Positions 29,452-38,798 are shown, counted from the first letter of the stretch. The stretch is DNA of 64,000 bases from Clostridia bacterium (GCA_017397315.1 JAFQJA010000005.1:1-64000), one strand, 5' to 3'. Made by a program: numbers and translations. Notes: a model not told the origin generated them from the sequence alone.

Positions 29452-29464
29452 TAATTATCCTTTC

Positions 29465-31003
29465 TTAATTTGAACTGATAAACTCCAATGGGTTTTGCGG
29501 TATATTGTTCAGTCTTACTTCAAAATGTAAATGAGGTCCTGTGCTTCTTCCTGTAGAACCCACTTTTGCAATAACCTGACCTTTTTCAACTATCTGACCT
29601 TTTTTTACCAACAACTTACTGCAGTGCCCGTAATATGTGGTATATCCGTTGCCGTGGCTGAGTTTTACAAGATTTCCATATCCGCCTTCCCAGCCGGAAA
29701 ATTCAACTACTCCGTCATCAGCGGCAACAATATTTGTGCCGGCAGATGCTGAAATATCTATTCCCTGATGCTGTCTGTTCCATCTTGTGCCGTAACGCGA
29801 ACTTAATGAGCCGTAAGTAGGTCTTATGAAACTGCCTGTACCTATACCGCTTAACTTGGTGCCCACAACAGTAACTTTAGTTACAGGCTCTTTTATTATA
29901 GTTTTTTCATGAATTGTCTCTGTAATTTCTTCGCCGTTTATAAAAACAATATCTTTTTTTACAAATTGTTTGCCGTTTTCTCCTTCAACAGTTATCTTCT
30001 GCTTTCCCTTTGCCATAGTTTTGTCGCAAACAATTTCAGACTTATATGCAATATCAAACTCGCCCTCTACATGTGCAGTAGTTTGCACCGATAAAACAGG
30101 TACAGACTTTATAATATTAATATGTGTTCCGTCTAAAACCGCACCGTCAATACCAGGGTTCATTTTTTCTAGCTTATCAATAGTCATACCATACATTGAT
30201 GCAATTTCCCACATTGACTGTTCTTTTGTTGCCACATACACACTTTCTATGCTTTTACTTGACAATAATTCATTTTTAATATTTTCACCGAACTTTATGT
30301 TACTGCTTGTTACAAGTTCGTTTTTTATCTCAATATCCTGCACAAAAGTTGCAGTTTCCTCGTTTCCATAAGATGTTCTTATGGTTTCAAGAGCCATCTC
30401 CAAGTCGGCTTTTTCTAAAGTTGCACATACAAATTCATTGTCGACATAAACAGAATATGCATTAATAACACCGTCGTAAAGAGACATAATATTTTGTTTT
30501 AATGTATACTCGTCATTTACAGATTTGTTAAATGCAATACACGGCAGATATGAAACCTTTCCAATCTCACTTTCTCCCAGACTGTGCTGTAATTCCTCGT
30601 GCAACTTACTGTAATAATCTTTGAACTGTTCTATGTTCGTTACTGTCCCCACCGACTTGCCGTTAATGAGAACATTTTTGGCAATAGTTATGTCCAACGA
30701 CATAAATGAACCATATACTATAAAGCACATTGTAGCAACCGCAGTCGTGTATAAAACACCGCGTTTTACAGCATTTAATATTTTAATGGCATCAGCCACG
30801 GGTTTAATCGTTGTTAGTTGAGATTTTTTATAGAATAGTACTTTGATTTTATCTGTTATATCTGCTATTTTCTTCATACCGGTTCGTCTTACGATAAGTT
30901 TCGGTGCAATTTCAATATGTTTTTGCACCTTTACTGATTTTTTTAGAAACATAAGTTTTCCTACCTTAAATCCAAGACGCCCTGTGCGTAGATTATAATG
31001 CAA
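29465..31003 (-). CDS. LysM-G5-M23 peptidoglycan endopeptidase
   Basis: About 512 residues. Cytoplasmic N-terminal tail of about 80 residues, one membrane helix (near 85-103, TTAVATMCFIVYGSFM), an extracellular region, a LysM-like segment (EQSMWEIASMYGMTIDKLEK), a G5-like domain (EGEFDIAYKSEIVCDK) and a C-terminal M23 lysostaphin-type peptidase with zinc motifs RQHQGIDIS and GPHLHFEV. It cuts cell-wall cross-links. The TTG at 31003 is preferred (GAGGTGA 4-5 nt upstream); the ATG at 31033 has no ribosome site. It is the first gene of the operon with walR, in keeping with the known control of wall hydrolases by WalR. Confidence 0.88.
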   Translation of the reverse strand: MHYNLRTGRLGFKVGKLMFLKKSVKVQKHIEIAPKLIVRRTGMKKIADITDKIKVLFYKKSQLTTIKPVADAIKILNAVKRGVLYTTAVATMCFIVYGSFMSLDITIAKNVLINGKSVGTVTNIEQFKDYYSKLHEELQHSLGESEIGKVSYLPCIAFNKSVNDEYTLKQNIMSLYDGVINAYSVYVDNEFVCATLEKADLEMALETIRTSYGNEETATFVQDIEIKNELVTSSNIKFGENIKNELLSSKSIESVYVATKEQSMWEIASMYGMTIDKLEKMNPGIDGAVLDGTHINIIKSVPVLSVQTTAHVEGEFDIAYKSEIVCDKTMAKGKQKITVEGENGKQFVKKDIVFINGEEITETIHEKTIIKEPVTKVTVVGTKLSGIGTGSFIRPTYGSLSSRYGTRWNRQHQGIDISASAGTNIVAADDGVVEFSGWEGGYGNLVKLSHGNGYTTYYGHCSKLLVKKGQIVEKGQVIAKVGSTGRSTGPHLHFEVRLNNIPQNPLEFISSN

Positions 31004-31079
31004 ATAATCACCTCGATTTACTACTTTTTTCATACAAACTGCGTCTATTTATTATAGACACATAATCTCCATTGTGTCC

Positions 31080-31108
31080 ATTATACTATATATATTACAT
31101 AAAATCAA
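31080..31108 (-). promoter_or_regulatory. Sigma-A promoter of the M23-walR operon
   Basis: On the minus strand, -35 TTGATT (31103-31108), 17 bp, -10 TATAAT (31080-31085). A short hairpin (GTCTAT/ATAGAC) follows in the leader. Confidence 0.75.
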
Positions 31109-31114
31109 GTTTTT

Positions 31115-31131
31115 TGTAACAATTCTGTAAA
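31115..31131 (+). promoter_or_regulatory. WalR-box-like direct repeat
   Basis: TGTAAC-AATTC-TGTAAA on the plus strand matches the WalR consensus TGTWAH-N5-TGTWAH at every position. It lies 6 bp upstream of the -35 of the M23-walR operon, in reverse orientation relative to transcription. Confidence 0.65.
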
Positions 31132-31144
31132 AATTCATATTTTT

Positions 31145-31525
31145 TTAAAATATATTTTCCACAGTTACCTGCTCACTTTTTTTAAAATGATTTATAAGTC
31201 CCGTTAATTCTCCAAGTTCTGCCATCGCCTCTTTGTCGTCTAAATATATAATATACTGTTGTGCTCGCAAAAGTCCTGTTTTCATTGCATTTAACTCCTC
31301 GTGGTTTGCCATTGCCGACAACCAGATGTTGCTTTTTTCGAGAACTTGCATACATTCTTCTGTATTTTGTGTTGCCAGTTCATAATCTTTTTCTATCAGT
31401 GCTTCCTTTGCTTGTTGTAAACCATCTGACATATCACTGCAAAAGTTCATTGACAGAGAATAAAAAGTTGCCGAAACTGAAATTATCAATACCAGTATAA
31501 CCGTTGCTATAATTACATCTTTCAT
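31145..31525 (-). CDS. DUF4363-family small membrane protein
   Basis: A 126-residue protein with one N-terminal hydrophobic helix (IIATVILVLIISVSATFY) and an extracytoplasmic helical remainder (EALIEKDYELATQNTEECM, YIIYLDDKEAMAEL). It matches the DUF4363 family, whose function is unknown. Its start overlaps the DUF421 gene stop by 4 bp, so the two are coupled. It lies beside the spoIIA operon, suggesting a spore-membrane role by inference. Confidence 0.75.
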   Translation of the reverse strand: MKDVIIATVILVLIISVSATFYSLSMNFCSDMSDGLQQAKEALIEKDYELATQNTEECMQVLEKSNIWLSAMANHEELNAMKTGLLRAQQYIIYLDDKEAMAELGELTGLINHFKKSEQVTVENIF

Positions 31526-32028
31526 TGTTTCCCTCGCTGTTTTGAAAAAATTTTTATCGCGTCAGCTTTTGTAAGGGGGCTGTTTTCTTCTTTGAGCAAT
31601 ATGCTTATCTTTCCATTTGTTTCAACTACTGCGTATTTAACTTGTGTTGCATCATCACAACCGCCCTGCCGAAGTTCCTCTATAAGATCTGTCTTGGAAA
31701 ATCTTAAACTTTTGAGCTTTTTATAATTAATTTCGCCGTCTTTGATTACCGTTGTAGGCTCTCCGCACAAAAATTTACGGACTTTACGCGACTTAAGGGA
31801 TGCATAGGACATAAATATCTCCAATGTTATAAGAGTAAAAATAGGAATTACTCCGGACAAAAGCGGAAAATCAGTGCTTTGCATAGGCACTGTTGCCAAA
31901 TCTGAAATCATAATATCTATTACCAATTCATAAGGTTGCAACTCCCCTATTGTCCTTTTCCCCATTATTCTCATACTTGCCACAACAAGCAAATAAAGAA
32001 TAATAGTTCTTATAAATGTAATTATCAA
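31522..32028 (-). CDS. DUF421-family membrane protein (YetF-like)
   Basis: A 168-residue protein: N-terminal membrane helices, the family signature GKRTIGELQPYELVI near 23-38, and a C-terminal cytoplasmic domain (GEPTTVIKDGEINYKKLKSL). It is shorter than many relatives (about 220 residues). DUF421 proteins such as YetF and 2Duf in Bacillus have been linked to the spore inner membrane. TTG start after AGGTGAAAAATA. It is divergent from spoIIAA, with a sigma-F-like sequence upstream. Confidence 0.8.
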   Translation of the reverse strand: MIITFIRTIILYLLVVASMRIMGKRTIGELQPYELVIDIMISDLATVPMQSTDFPLLSGVIPIFTLITLEIFMSYASLKSRKVRKFLCGEPTTVIKDGEINYKKLKSLRFSKTDLIEELRQGGCDDATQVKYAVVETNGKISILLKEENSPLTKADAIKIFSKQRGKQ

Positions 32029-32047
32029 TATTTTTCACCTCTTATAA

Positions 32048-32077
32048 TATTTTTTCATAAAGTTTGGATTGTTATAC
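32048..32077 (-). promoter_or_regulatory. Possible sigma-F-type promoter of the DUF421-DUF4363 pair
   Basis: On the minus strand, GTATA (32073-32077), 15 bp, then TGAAAAAATA (32048-32057), close to the forespore consensus GYATA / GGNNANAHTR with one mismatch. Tentative. Confidence 0.3.
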
Positions 32078-32149
32078 AAAAAACGACTTTTTTTACAGAA
32101 TAGATATAATATAATCTCCATATAATAACAATAATTGAGGTGATTTTTT

Positions 32150-32479
32150 GTGAGAATAGATGTTATGGGCGACGCGATGATAATAAGACCCAAAGGGGAA
32201 CTTGACCATCACTACGCTTCTGAAATCAGAGAAAAGGCTGACCGAATTATTCTAAAGGGGGAAATCAGAAAAGTAATTTTTGATTTTACCAATGTGTTGT
32301 TTATGGACAGTTCCGGAATAGGTGTGATAATGGGGCGTTACAGGCTTATGGAGGCCATAAAAGGCTCCGTTTGTGCTTTTGGGGCAAACCAAAGAATTAA
32401 AGACCTTATTAAAATGTCCGGATTATCAAGACTTATTACCATATATCCCAATCAGCAAAAAGCCTTGGAGGTGAAATAA
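32150..32479 (+). CDS. spoIIAA: Anti-anti-sigma factor SpoIIAA
   Basis: A 109-residue STAS protein. The phosphorylated serine is S55 in FMDSSGIGVIMG. When dephosphorylated it frees sigma-F from SpoIIAB in the forespore. GTG start after GAGGTGA. It is first in the classic spoIIA operon: the next gene starts 1 base after its stop. An ACAGAATAG element resembling a sigma-H -10 lies at about 32094, but its -35 is poor. Confidence 0.96.
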   Translation: MRIDVMGDAMIIRPKGELDHHYASEIREKADRIILKGEIRKVIFDFTNVLFMDSSGIGVIMGRYRLMEAIKGSVCAFGANQRIKDLIKMSGLSRLITIYPNQQKALEVK

Positions 32480-32905
32480 TTGAATTACATAAACGAAATG
32501 AAAATACAGTTTTTAAACAAGTCCGTAAATGAGGGGCTTGCACGCGTTGCAGTTGCTTCATTTTGTGCTCAACTTGACTTAACGGTAGAAACTATTGCAG
32601 ACATTAAAACCGCAGTATCGGAAGCAGTTACAAACGCCATAGTTCACGGATATGAAAATATGTCGGGCTTTGTTACCGTGTGCTGTGTTTACAACTTAAA
32701 CGAAATTGAAATTACAGTTTCGGACTACGGTCGTGGCATTGAAGACATAACAGAGGCACGGCGTCCTCTTTTCACTTCAAGCCCTGATGAAGAAAGGTCC
32801 GGCATGGGTTTTACTGTTATGGAAACATTTATGGATTACCTCGAGGTAAAGTCAAGCGTTGGTATGGGTACAACTGTTATTATGCGAAAAAAAGTGCAGG
32901 TGTAA
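32480..32905 (+). CDS. spoIIAB: Anti-sigma-F factor / kinase SpoIIAB
   Basis: A 141-residue GHKL ATPase that binds sigma-F and phosphorylates SpoIIAA. Seen: the N box SEAVTNAIVHGYEN, the G1 box SDYGRGI and the G2 region RSGMGFTVMETFM. TTG start with GGAGGTGA upstream, immediately after spoIIAA and 3 bp before sigF, so the three are co-translated. Confidence 0.96.
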   Translation: MNYINEMKIQFLNKSVNEGLARVAVASFCAQLDLTVETIADIKTAVSEAVTNAIVHGYENMSGFVTVCCVYNLNEIEITVSDYGRGIEDITEARRPLFTSSPDEERSGMGFTVMETFMDYLEVKSSVGMGTTVIMRKKVQV

Positions 32906-32908
32906 ACT

Positions 32909-33616
32909 ATGCAACCGGACATTTACCAGGCTATTAACAAAGCAAAGAACGGAGATAAAGAATGTCGTTCATTTTTAGTAGAAAAAAACAGCAAACTGGT
33001 GTGGAGTATAGTAAAAAGGTTTTCCAACAGAGGGCACGAAACAGAGGACTTGTTTCAGGTAGGGTGTATAGGACTTATTAAAGCAATAGACAAATTTGAC
33101 ACCTCTTTGGGGCTTCAGTTTTCCACTTATGCTGTCCCTATGATAACAGGCGAAATCAAAAGATTTATAAGAGATGACGGAATTATCAAGGTAAGCAGAA
33201 GCATAAAGGAAACAGGGATAAAAGTAATGGCAGTAAGAGAAAGATTGTCAAACAGTTTAAACCGTGAGCCTACAATATCAGAAATCGCAAAAGAAATAGG
33301 CGTAAGCCCTGAAGATGTTGTTGTATCAATGGAGGCTTACAGCCGTCCTGCTTCTTTGAACTATGCCGAAAATGACGAACAGCCTTTGGAAGAACAACTT
33401 TCTTCAAACAATGATTTGGAAGCAGAAAGCGTTGACAGGTTGGCTCTTAAATCAGTACTTTCTACATTTCCTAAAAGAGAACGGCAAATAATTTTTATGA
33501 GATATTTTATGGACAAGACCCAAAGTGAAACAGCAAAAAAAATCGGCATATCTCAAGTACAGGTGTCAAGGATAGAAAAAAAAGTACTGTCGCAAATGCG
33601 GGAAAAACTGTTATAA
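32909..33616 (+). CDS. sigF: Forespore sigma factor SigF
   Basis: A 235-residue sigma-70 family factor. Region 2: EDLFQVGCIGLIKAIDKFD and FSTYAVPMITGEIKRFIRDD. Region 3: IKVSRSIKE. Region 4: FPKRERQIIFMRYFMDKTQS then ISQVQVSRIEKKVL. It directs early forespore transcription. Third gene of the spoIIA operon; length and context are standard for Clostridia. Confidence 0.96.
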   Translation: MQPDIYQAINKAKNGDKECRSFLVEKNSKLVWSIVKRFSNRGHETEDLFQVGCIGLIKAIDKFDTSLGLQFSTYAVPMITGEIKRFIRDDGIIKVSRSIKETGIKVMAVRERLSNSLNREPTISEIAKEIGVSPEDVVVSMEAYSRPASLNYAENDEQPLEEQLSSNNDLEAESVDRLALKSVLSTFPKRERQIIFMRYFMDKTQSETAKKIGISQVQVSRIEKKVLSQMREKLL

Positions 33617-33662
33617 TATCACATTGTTTTGGCAACACTAATTTTAAGGAGTTGAAAAAGCA

Positions 33663-34313
33663 ATGAAAAAATCCATACTTTTTATAACGCTGGCAGTTCT
33701 GATAATAACTCTGTCGGCAACATTTATAAATACCTCCACATTATCAAAGTACGGCTCCCGAGGGGATGAAGTAAGAGAAATTCAGTCTCGTCTTCAAAAA
33801 TGGGGATACGACATAAAAAAAGTTGACGGTATATTCGGAAGCAACACAAAAAAAGCGGTTATTAAGTTTCAGGGAAACAACGGACTTAAACAAGACGGAA
33901 TTGCGGGTGAAAAAACCCTGGAAAAAATGGGCATCTCGTCAAATTCTGCATCAGGTTCCGCCGAAACCAACGCAAGATTGCTTGCAAGAATAATCAATGC
34001 CGAGGCAAGAGGCGAAAGTTATACCGGACAAGTAGCGGTTGGGGCGGTTGTGTTAAACCGCGTAGAGCACTCCTCATTTCCAAACACTATTGCAGGTGTA
34101 ATTTATCAACCCGGGGCTTTTACCGCCTTGCAGGACGGCCAATGGAATGCACAAATGTATGATACTCCGTACAAAGCCGCAAAAGACGCTTTAAATGGTT
34201 GGGACCCCACAGGAGGAGCAATTTATTATTATAATCCTGCAAAAACTACAAACAACTGGATTTATTCTCGCCCAGTAATTACAACTATAGGAAAACATGT
34301 TTTTGCAAAATAA
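33663..34313 (+). CDS. sleB: Spore cortex-lytic enzyme SleB
   Basis: A 216-residue secreted enzyme that degrades cortex peptidoglycan during germination. An N-terminal hydrophobic signal (1-26), a peptidoglycan-binding domain (30-92: SRGDEVREIQSRLQKWGY, DGIFGSNTKKAV) and a C-terminal Hydrolase_2 domain (105-215) with the presumed catalytic Glu in IINAEARGES and GQVAVGAVVLNRV. The ATG follows AAGGAG. It is 46 bp after sigF and may be transcribed from a forespore promoter, which I could not identify with confidence. No ypeB partner is next to it in this window. Confidence 0.93.
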   Translation: MKKSILFITLAVLIITLSATFINTSTLSKYGSRGDEVREIQSRLQKWGYDIKKVDGIFGSNTKKAVIKFQGNNGLKQDGIAGEKTLEKMGISSNSASGSAETNARLLARIINAEARGESYTGQVAVGAVVLNRVEHSSFPNTIAGVIYQPGAFTALQDGQWNAQMYDTPYKAAKDALNGWDPTGGAIYYYNPAKTTNNWIYSRPVITTIGKHVFAK

Positions 34314-34359
34314 AAACAAGGATGAAAAACGGCATCTTCACATAGGGAGGAATAGGTTT

Positions 34360-34461
34360 TGGAATGACCTTTTCCGCTAATATTGCATCAAAAAATCCGG
34401 TAATACTGTCGTATTACCGGATTTTTATTCTTTATCTTAACGAAAAATCTCTGTCCCAAAA
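34360..34461 (-). repeat. 102-bp dispersed repeat, copy B (inverted)
   Basis: Reverse-complement partner of 21851-21952. It sits between the convergent sleB and 1411-residue surface-protein genes. The stretch around it (34314-34551) holds no gene. Confidence 0.93.
34391..34426. terminator. Bidirectional terminator inside repeat copy B
   Basis: A perfect 16-bp stem (34391-34406 / 34411-34426) with TGTC loop and A/T-runs on both sides. It is read from sleB on one strand and the surface-protein operon on the other. Confidence 0.8.
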
Positions 34462-34551
34462 CTGCTTCGCATCTTAAAACTATCATTTTTTGATGCAGAG
34501 CAAACAATAAATGCGAGATAATCCTAACGGACATCTTGTGTTTTTTGTTTA

Positions 34552-37500
34552 TTAATATATAACTTCAGGTGAGAGCAGTCTTCCTGTCTGACCGTCTAAA
34601 ACATAGGCTTTTAAATAATCGCCAAGTTCAAATGGTGTGCTTGATGTGAAACTTACGGTTACAATTTTATTTGCCCCCAAAAGCACAGGTGTTTCCCGAT
34701 ATGAGATACTTTTTATATTTCCATCGCCGTCGCATAGTGCTACTACAAGTTTTGGCGATTTTAAGTATGCACACATATTGTTAGTAAACTTAACCTCCGC
34801 TTTAACAGAAGTAAGACCGCGAATATCTGCTATCTCAATACCACTGCTGTTTTGAACAGTATTAAACAGCACATCATATCCCACCACAGGTGCTTCAGTA
34901 GTAAATGTAATATTTGTAGCAGAAACAGGAACTAAATTTGAACTTGCAACTGATGACGGTACATTAATTATATATTTCGTGCTGTATTTTAAACCTTTGT
35001 CGAAATACACATAACAACTGTTTTCATCTGCAACAACAGAAGTTGTGGGAACAAGATTTTCAGGTGCTATTCCACCCTCATAAATCTTAATATCTTTAAA
35101 GGAGTTTGTGTTCATACTTGAGTTAAATGCAACTTTAATTTTTCCTGTTGCGGCAACTCCTGTCTGTCCATTTACAACTGAAGAACCTATTATATCAATT
35201 ACAGGCTTTGTAAGTTTTTTAACTTCTATATTATCCAGAGTAATTATAACGGGATCGGCATCTGCATATGTGTATGTATATGAGAATGTAAGCCTTTTAA
35301 TCTTTTCGTTAGGTATTTCTTCTCTGAACGGAGCCACTCCCACGGGACTCTGATATGTTACACCGTCAACAGTGTAGAACATACAATAATTTCTTTCATC
35401 CAAGTTATATACAAGTTTTACATGAATATCCTTGCCTTCAAGCCAGTCGGTAGATGTTATTGCAATATCTTTGTATATATCGTTATATACGCTCTTATCT
35501 TTCCAACCGTGATTACCGCTTGCAAAGGAAAGTCTTGTAATTTCGGATGCAGCGGCACCGGTGGTGCTTGTACTTACGGCAGTATCCGTGTACCACATTG
35601 CAGCTGCAGGTTTTTTGCTGTATTTAATATCATACTCTATAGCTACAACACCGGTCGCGGGCATATCTGCTGCTGTTGATAAATCCAGAGTAGCATTAAT
35701 TCTGTTATTTGATGCCGCATCCGCTATTCTCTGTTCCTTGGTAACTACCATTTTACCATCTTTAAATTCAACTTTATTCGTGTCTGAATAATTTATCACA
35801 TTCTGGCACATGGTGTAAATATTCCAATTACCATCTGAATATTGTGCCTGTGTTCCGGAAGCACCGCCTATAGCACTGTCAAAATATTCACCGTATAACA
35901 AGGTTTCTCCCTCGACAGAGCTTACAGTTCTGAAATTATAAACTTTATTACTTTCAACCCCAAGACCAATTATTGATTTTACAGTTGTTGGAATAGTCAA
36001 AGTATATTCTGTATCGTTTTGGAGTTTATTGTGGTCAAGTCTTACGGTTCTGTTTCCGTTTTCAACATATACATAAAGAGGAATTCTTGTCTCTCCCTGC
36101 ATTAGTGTAATATTCTCAAAGGTTGACGCATCCATCGCCTTGTCAAATTTAAACGAGAACTCGCTTGTAACAGGCACTCCTGTTTGTCCATTTGTTATTG
36201 ATGCAGACACAACAACGGGGGGTGTTGGTGCTGTTTTTGATGTAAAAGTATATATTATTTCCTCTGTTGCAAATGTTCCGTCTTGTGCTTTAACAGTTGT
36301 AGGAATTGTCAGGGTATAATCTGTTTGGTATTCAAGTCCGTCGTGGGTAAATGTTGCAGTTTTTGAATTGTTTGTCATTTGGACATCAAGGTCGACAGAC
36401 CCCTTACTGCTTGTTAGTGTAACATTTCCCATGGACTGCACATCCATAGCCTTGTTGAATGTGATTGTAAATTCCTCGTCAAGTTCAACCTCTGTTGCAC
36501 CGCTTGCTATTGAAACTTTTTTCACTTCGGGTGGTGCGCCAACAGCCATTGTTGTAAATGAAATGGAATAATCTTCTTCTATCGCAAAATAGTCTTCTGA
36601 TATTACAGTTGTAGGAACTATAAGTGAATATTCTGTACCATTTTCAAGTTCATTATGTAAAAGTGTTACGGTTTTTCCGTCAAGGGACAACTCAATGTTG
36701 CTGATTTCTACAGGTGTTGAGCCTTTCATTAATGTAATGTTCTCTAAACTTTCCTCGTTCATCCGCTCTGAAAACTGAATTGTTACAGGCTCATCAATTT
36801 CAATATTTTCTAGTTCATCTACTGATGTTTGTGAAACTTTCGGAGTATAATATTCTACAATAGAAAGATTATCAAACTTAACAACTACTTCAGATGCATC
36901 TGCCGATTCACAAGACTCTTTAAATGTAATCTTATCTAAATCAAATTCAAAATCCGGAACCATATCTTCCCAACCGGTTCGTGCCTGGTATCTTGTACCG
37001 TTAGATATATAATTAACTGTATATTTTTTGTTTGGCACATCAAACAAAATCTGAACTTTCACAGGGACTCCAACCCAATGGCTTGAATTATCTGATATGG
37101 TTTTTGTTGGAAGTTCAGAGATACCAATATATCCATTGCCACTACTATCATAAGCGGAAAGTTTGTTGTAAAAATCCGGGTAAGATACATAATCACTTAC
37201 TCTTAATCCATCATAAGTGGTATATTGGTAACCGTATAATTCTGACCCAAAGTTTGATTTAAATATAAACTGTCCCTGACTGTTTCTGATGATTATATCT
37301 TCTGTATATTTTTTTGAAAAAGCACTATTCTGTAAGTAATCAAATTCCACCGCCACATAATCCGCTTTTCCTCTGTTGTATCCTGTAAACGGTATGGTAA
37401 TTCTGGCAATATTTTGTGTAGCAGTGCCCTCGATATTTTGAGGACTTGTAATCATAAGACCGCCTTCTCTAAACTCAATCTTTGCTCTGTCTGCATTATC

Positions 37501-38787
37501 ACGATCTCCAATATTTTCAGCAGTACCCATAGATATCTCTTCGCCATCGACTACTTCAGCAATAACTATTCCCCAACCTGCATTTCTTTCCGCAGTATCC
37601 CAGCCAACACGCGTATCAAAATCTTCAAACCACATAACTTTTTCGTGCTGTGAAGTTCTGCTGATTGTTGTAAATGTATATGTAGCACCTGCAAAGGACC
37701 CGTTTGTAGTTGATTTAACGGTATTTGGTATGTTAAGCACATAAGTTGTTGCATAATCCAAAAGGGTATGCGAAAAATATGTTGCAACTCCATCTGTTGC
37801 AATAGACGGAGTCAGTTCAACTGCCGGGCCGTCAACAGTGCCTTTGTGCAATGTAACATTGTTTAATGTTTCAAAGGCAATTGGTGCACTGAATACAACC
37901 TTTAACGGTTCTGTTAAACCCATATCGGTTTCAACTATTGTTGTATATTCAACGGTAGGAACATCAGGTTCTGCTTCAGTGGCAACAGACATCAATGCAA
38001 AATTATTAAAAGCCGTCAATGCAAAATTATCAAAAGTCATTGTAACAGGCTCACCGTTAGTTTCTGTTTCGTTAACACAAGCCAAAGTAAACCTTAAGTT
38101 GTTCAAGTCAAACTCTCCGCCTTCAAGTGTTTCTTCAGAAACAGACGGAATAGGAAGCGGGTCAAACGCTTCTACGCTTTCTCTACCCTCAGGAGTATAG
38201 AAAACCTGATATGTGTCCTGGTCTAAATCAAACAAAAGTCTTACACTTACTGTCTGGCCTATATAGGTTGAAGCAGGAGCAACATTTTCATATTCAACCG
38301 AAGACGGTTCTTCGTTGCCCGCAATAATCCGCAAGCCTGTTGTGGCATTACCAAAACCAAAACCTGCAATATTGGCATTTTCTTCATTAACCAGCATCAA
38401 GTTTGAATAGTGGTTGTCATCAACCCAGTTTATATTTTGTTCGTAATCAAAATCAAAAGCAAGGTACCCGCTGTCGGGAGTTTCAAACTCGCCCGATGCA
38501 GACAACGGAACTGTTATGTTTATATAGTCCGTGTCAACAGAAGTGCCTGCCAACTGATTCTTTGTTACAACCAGTTTGCCATCAATTATCTCAACACTGT
38601 TTGCGTTTTTGTATGCTTCTTCTCCCCACAAAGTATAATCCCAGGGTGATTCTTCAAGTCCGTCAAAGTCTTGACTCCACAAAACCTCACCAGTTGCTAA
38701 AACAGGCGAAGTAACAGTAATCATAGTTGCTAAAACGGCAAATATCAAAGCAAATGATAAAACCTTTTTTCCTTTAAAAGTAACCAT
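34552..38787 (-). CDS. Giant secreted protein with Ig-like (Big_5) and beta-sandwich modules
   Basis: 1411 residues. Signal peptide 1-32 (ending SPVLATG). Three lectin/LamG-like beta-sandwich regions begin near 34 (LWSQDFDGLEES), 385 (MWFEDFDTRVGW) and 960 (LLYGEYFDSAIGG). Ig-like SbsA/Big_5-type domains repeat at about 280-375, 655-750, 750-850, 850-950 and 1200-1310, each with the pattern VTIQFSERMNEESLENITLM, then TEYSLIVPTTV. The last 100 residues form a separate beta domain. No catalytic motif, SLH or dockerin was recognised. Third gene of the dockerin/cohesin-SLH operon, 11 bp after the SLH gene. Role as an adhesin or glycan-binding surface filament is inference. Confidence 0.85.
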   Translation of the reverse strand: MVTFKGKKVLSFALIFAVLATMITVTSPVLATGEVLWSQDFDGLEESPWDYTLWGEEAYKNANSVEIIDGKLVVTKNQLAGTSVDTDYINITVPLSASGEFETPDSGYLAFDFDYEQNINWVDDNHYSNLMLVNEENANIAGFGFGNATTGLRIIAGNEEPSSVEYENVAPASTYIGQTVSVRLLFDLDQDTYQVFYTPEGRESVEAFDPLPIPSVSEETLEGGEFDLNNLRFTLACVNETETNGEPVTMTFDNFALTAFNNFALMSVATEAEPDVPTVEYTTIVETDMGLTEPLKVVFSAPIAFETLNNVTLHKGTVDGPAVELTPSIATDGVATYFSHTLLDYATTYVLNIPNTVKSTTNGSFAGATYTFTTISRTSQHEKVMWFEDFDTRVGWDTAERNAGWGIVIAEVVDGEEISMGTAENIGDRDNADRAKIEFREGGLMITSPQNIEGTATQNIARITIPFTGYNRGKADYVAVEFDYLQNSAFSKKYTEDIIIRNSQGQFIFKSNFGSELYGYQYTTYDGLRVSDYVSYPDFYNKLSAYDSSGNGYIGISELPTKTISDNSSHWVGVPVKVQILFDVPNKKYTVNYISNGTRYQARTGWEDMVPDFEFDLDKITFKESCESADASEVVVKFDNLSIVEYYTPKVSQTSVDELENIEIDEPVTIQFSERMNEESLENITLMKGSTPVEISNIELSLDGKTVTLLHNELENGTEYSLIVPTTVISEDYFAIEEDYSISFTTMAVGAPPEVKKVSIASGATEVELDEEFTITFNKAMDVQSMGNVTLTSSKGSVDLDVQMTNNSKTATFTHDGLEYQTDYTLTIPTTVKAQDGTFATEEIIYTFTSKTAPTPPVVVSASITNGQTGVPVTSEFSFKFDKAMDASTFENITLMQGETRIPLYVYVENGNRTVRLDHNKLQNDTEYTLTIPTTVKSIIGLGVESNKVYNFRTVSSVEGETLLYGEYFDSAIGGASGTQAQYSDGNWNIYTMCQNVINYSDTNKVEFKDGKMVVTKEQRIADAASNNRINATLDLSTAADMPATGVVAIEYDIKYSKKPAAAMWYTDTAVSTSTTGAAASEITRLSFASGNHGWKDKSVYNDIYKDIAITSTDWLEGKDIHVKLVYNLDERNYCMFYTVDGVTYQSPVGVAPFREEIPNEKIKRLTFSYTYTYADADPVIITLDNIEVKKLTKPVIDIIGSSVVNGQTGVAATGKIKVAFNSSMNTNSFKDIKIYEGGIAPENLVPTTSVVADENSCYVYFDKGLKYSTKYIINVPSSVASSNLVPVSATNITFTTEAPVVGYDVLFNTVQNSSGIEIADIRGLTSVKAEVKFTNNMCAYLKSPKLVVALCDGDGNIKSISYRETPVLLGANKIVTVSFTSSTPFELGDYLKAYVLDGQTGRLLSPEVIY

Positions 38788-38798
38788 ATTTTTTCTCC

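Noticed and set aside
34360-34461. Repeat copy as an attachment site or insertion sequence
   Set aside because: No transposase or integrase near either copy and no clear target duplication; treated as a dispersed terminator-type repeat.
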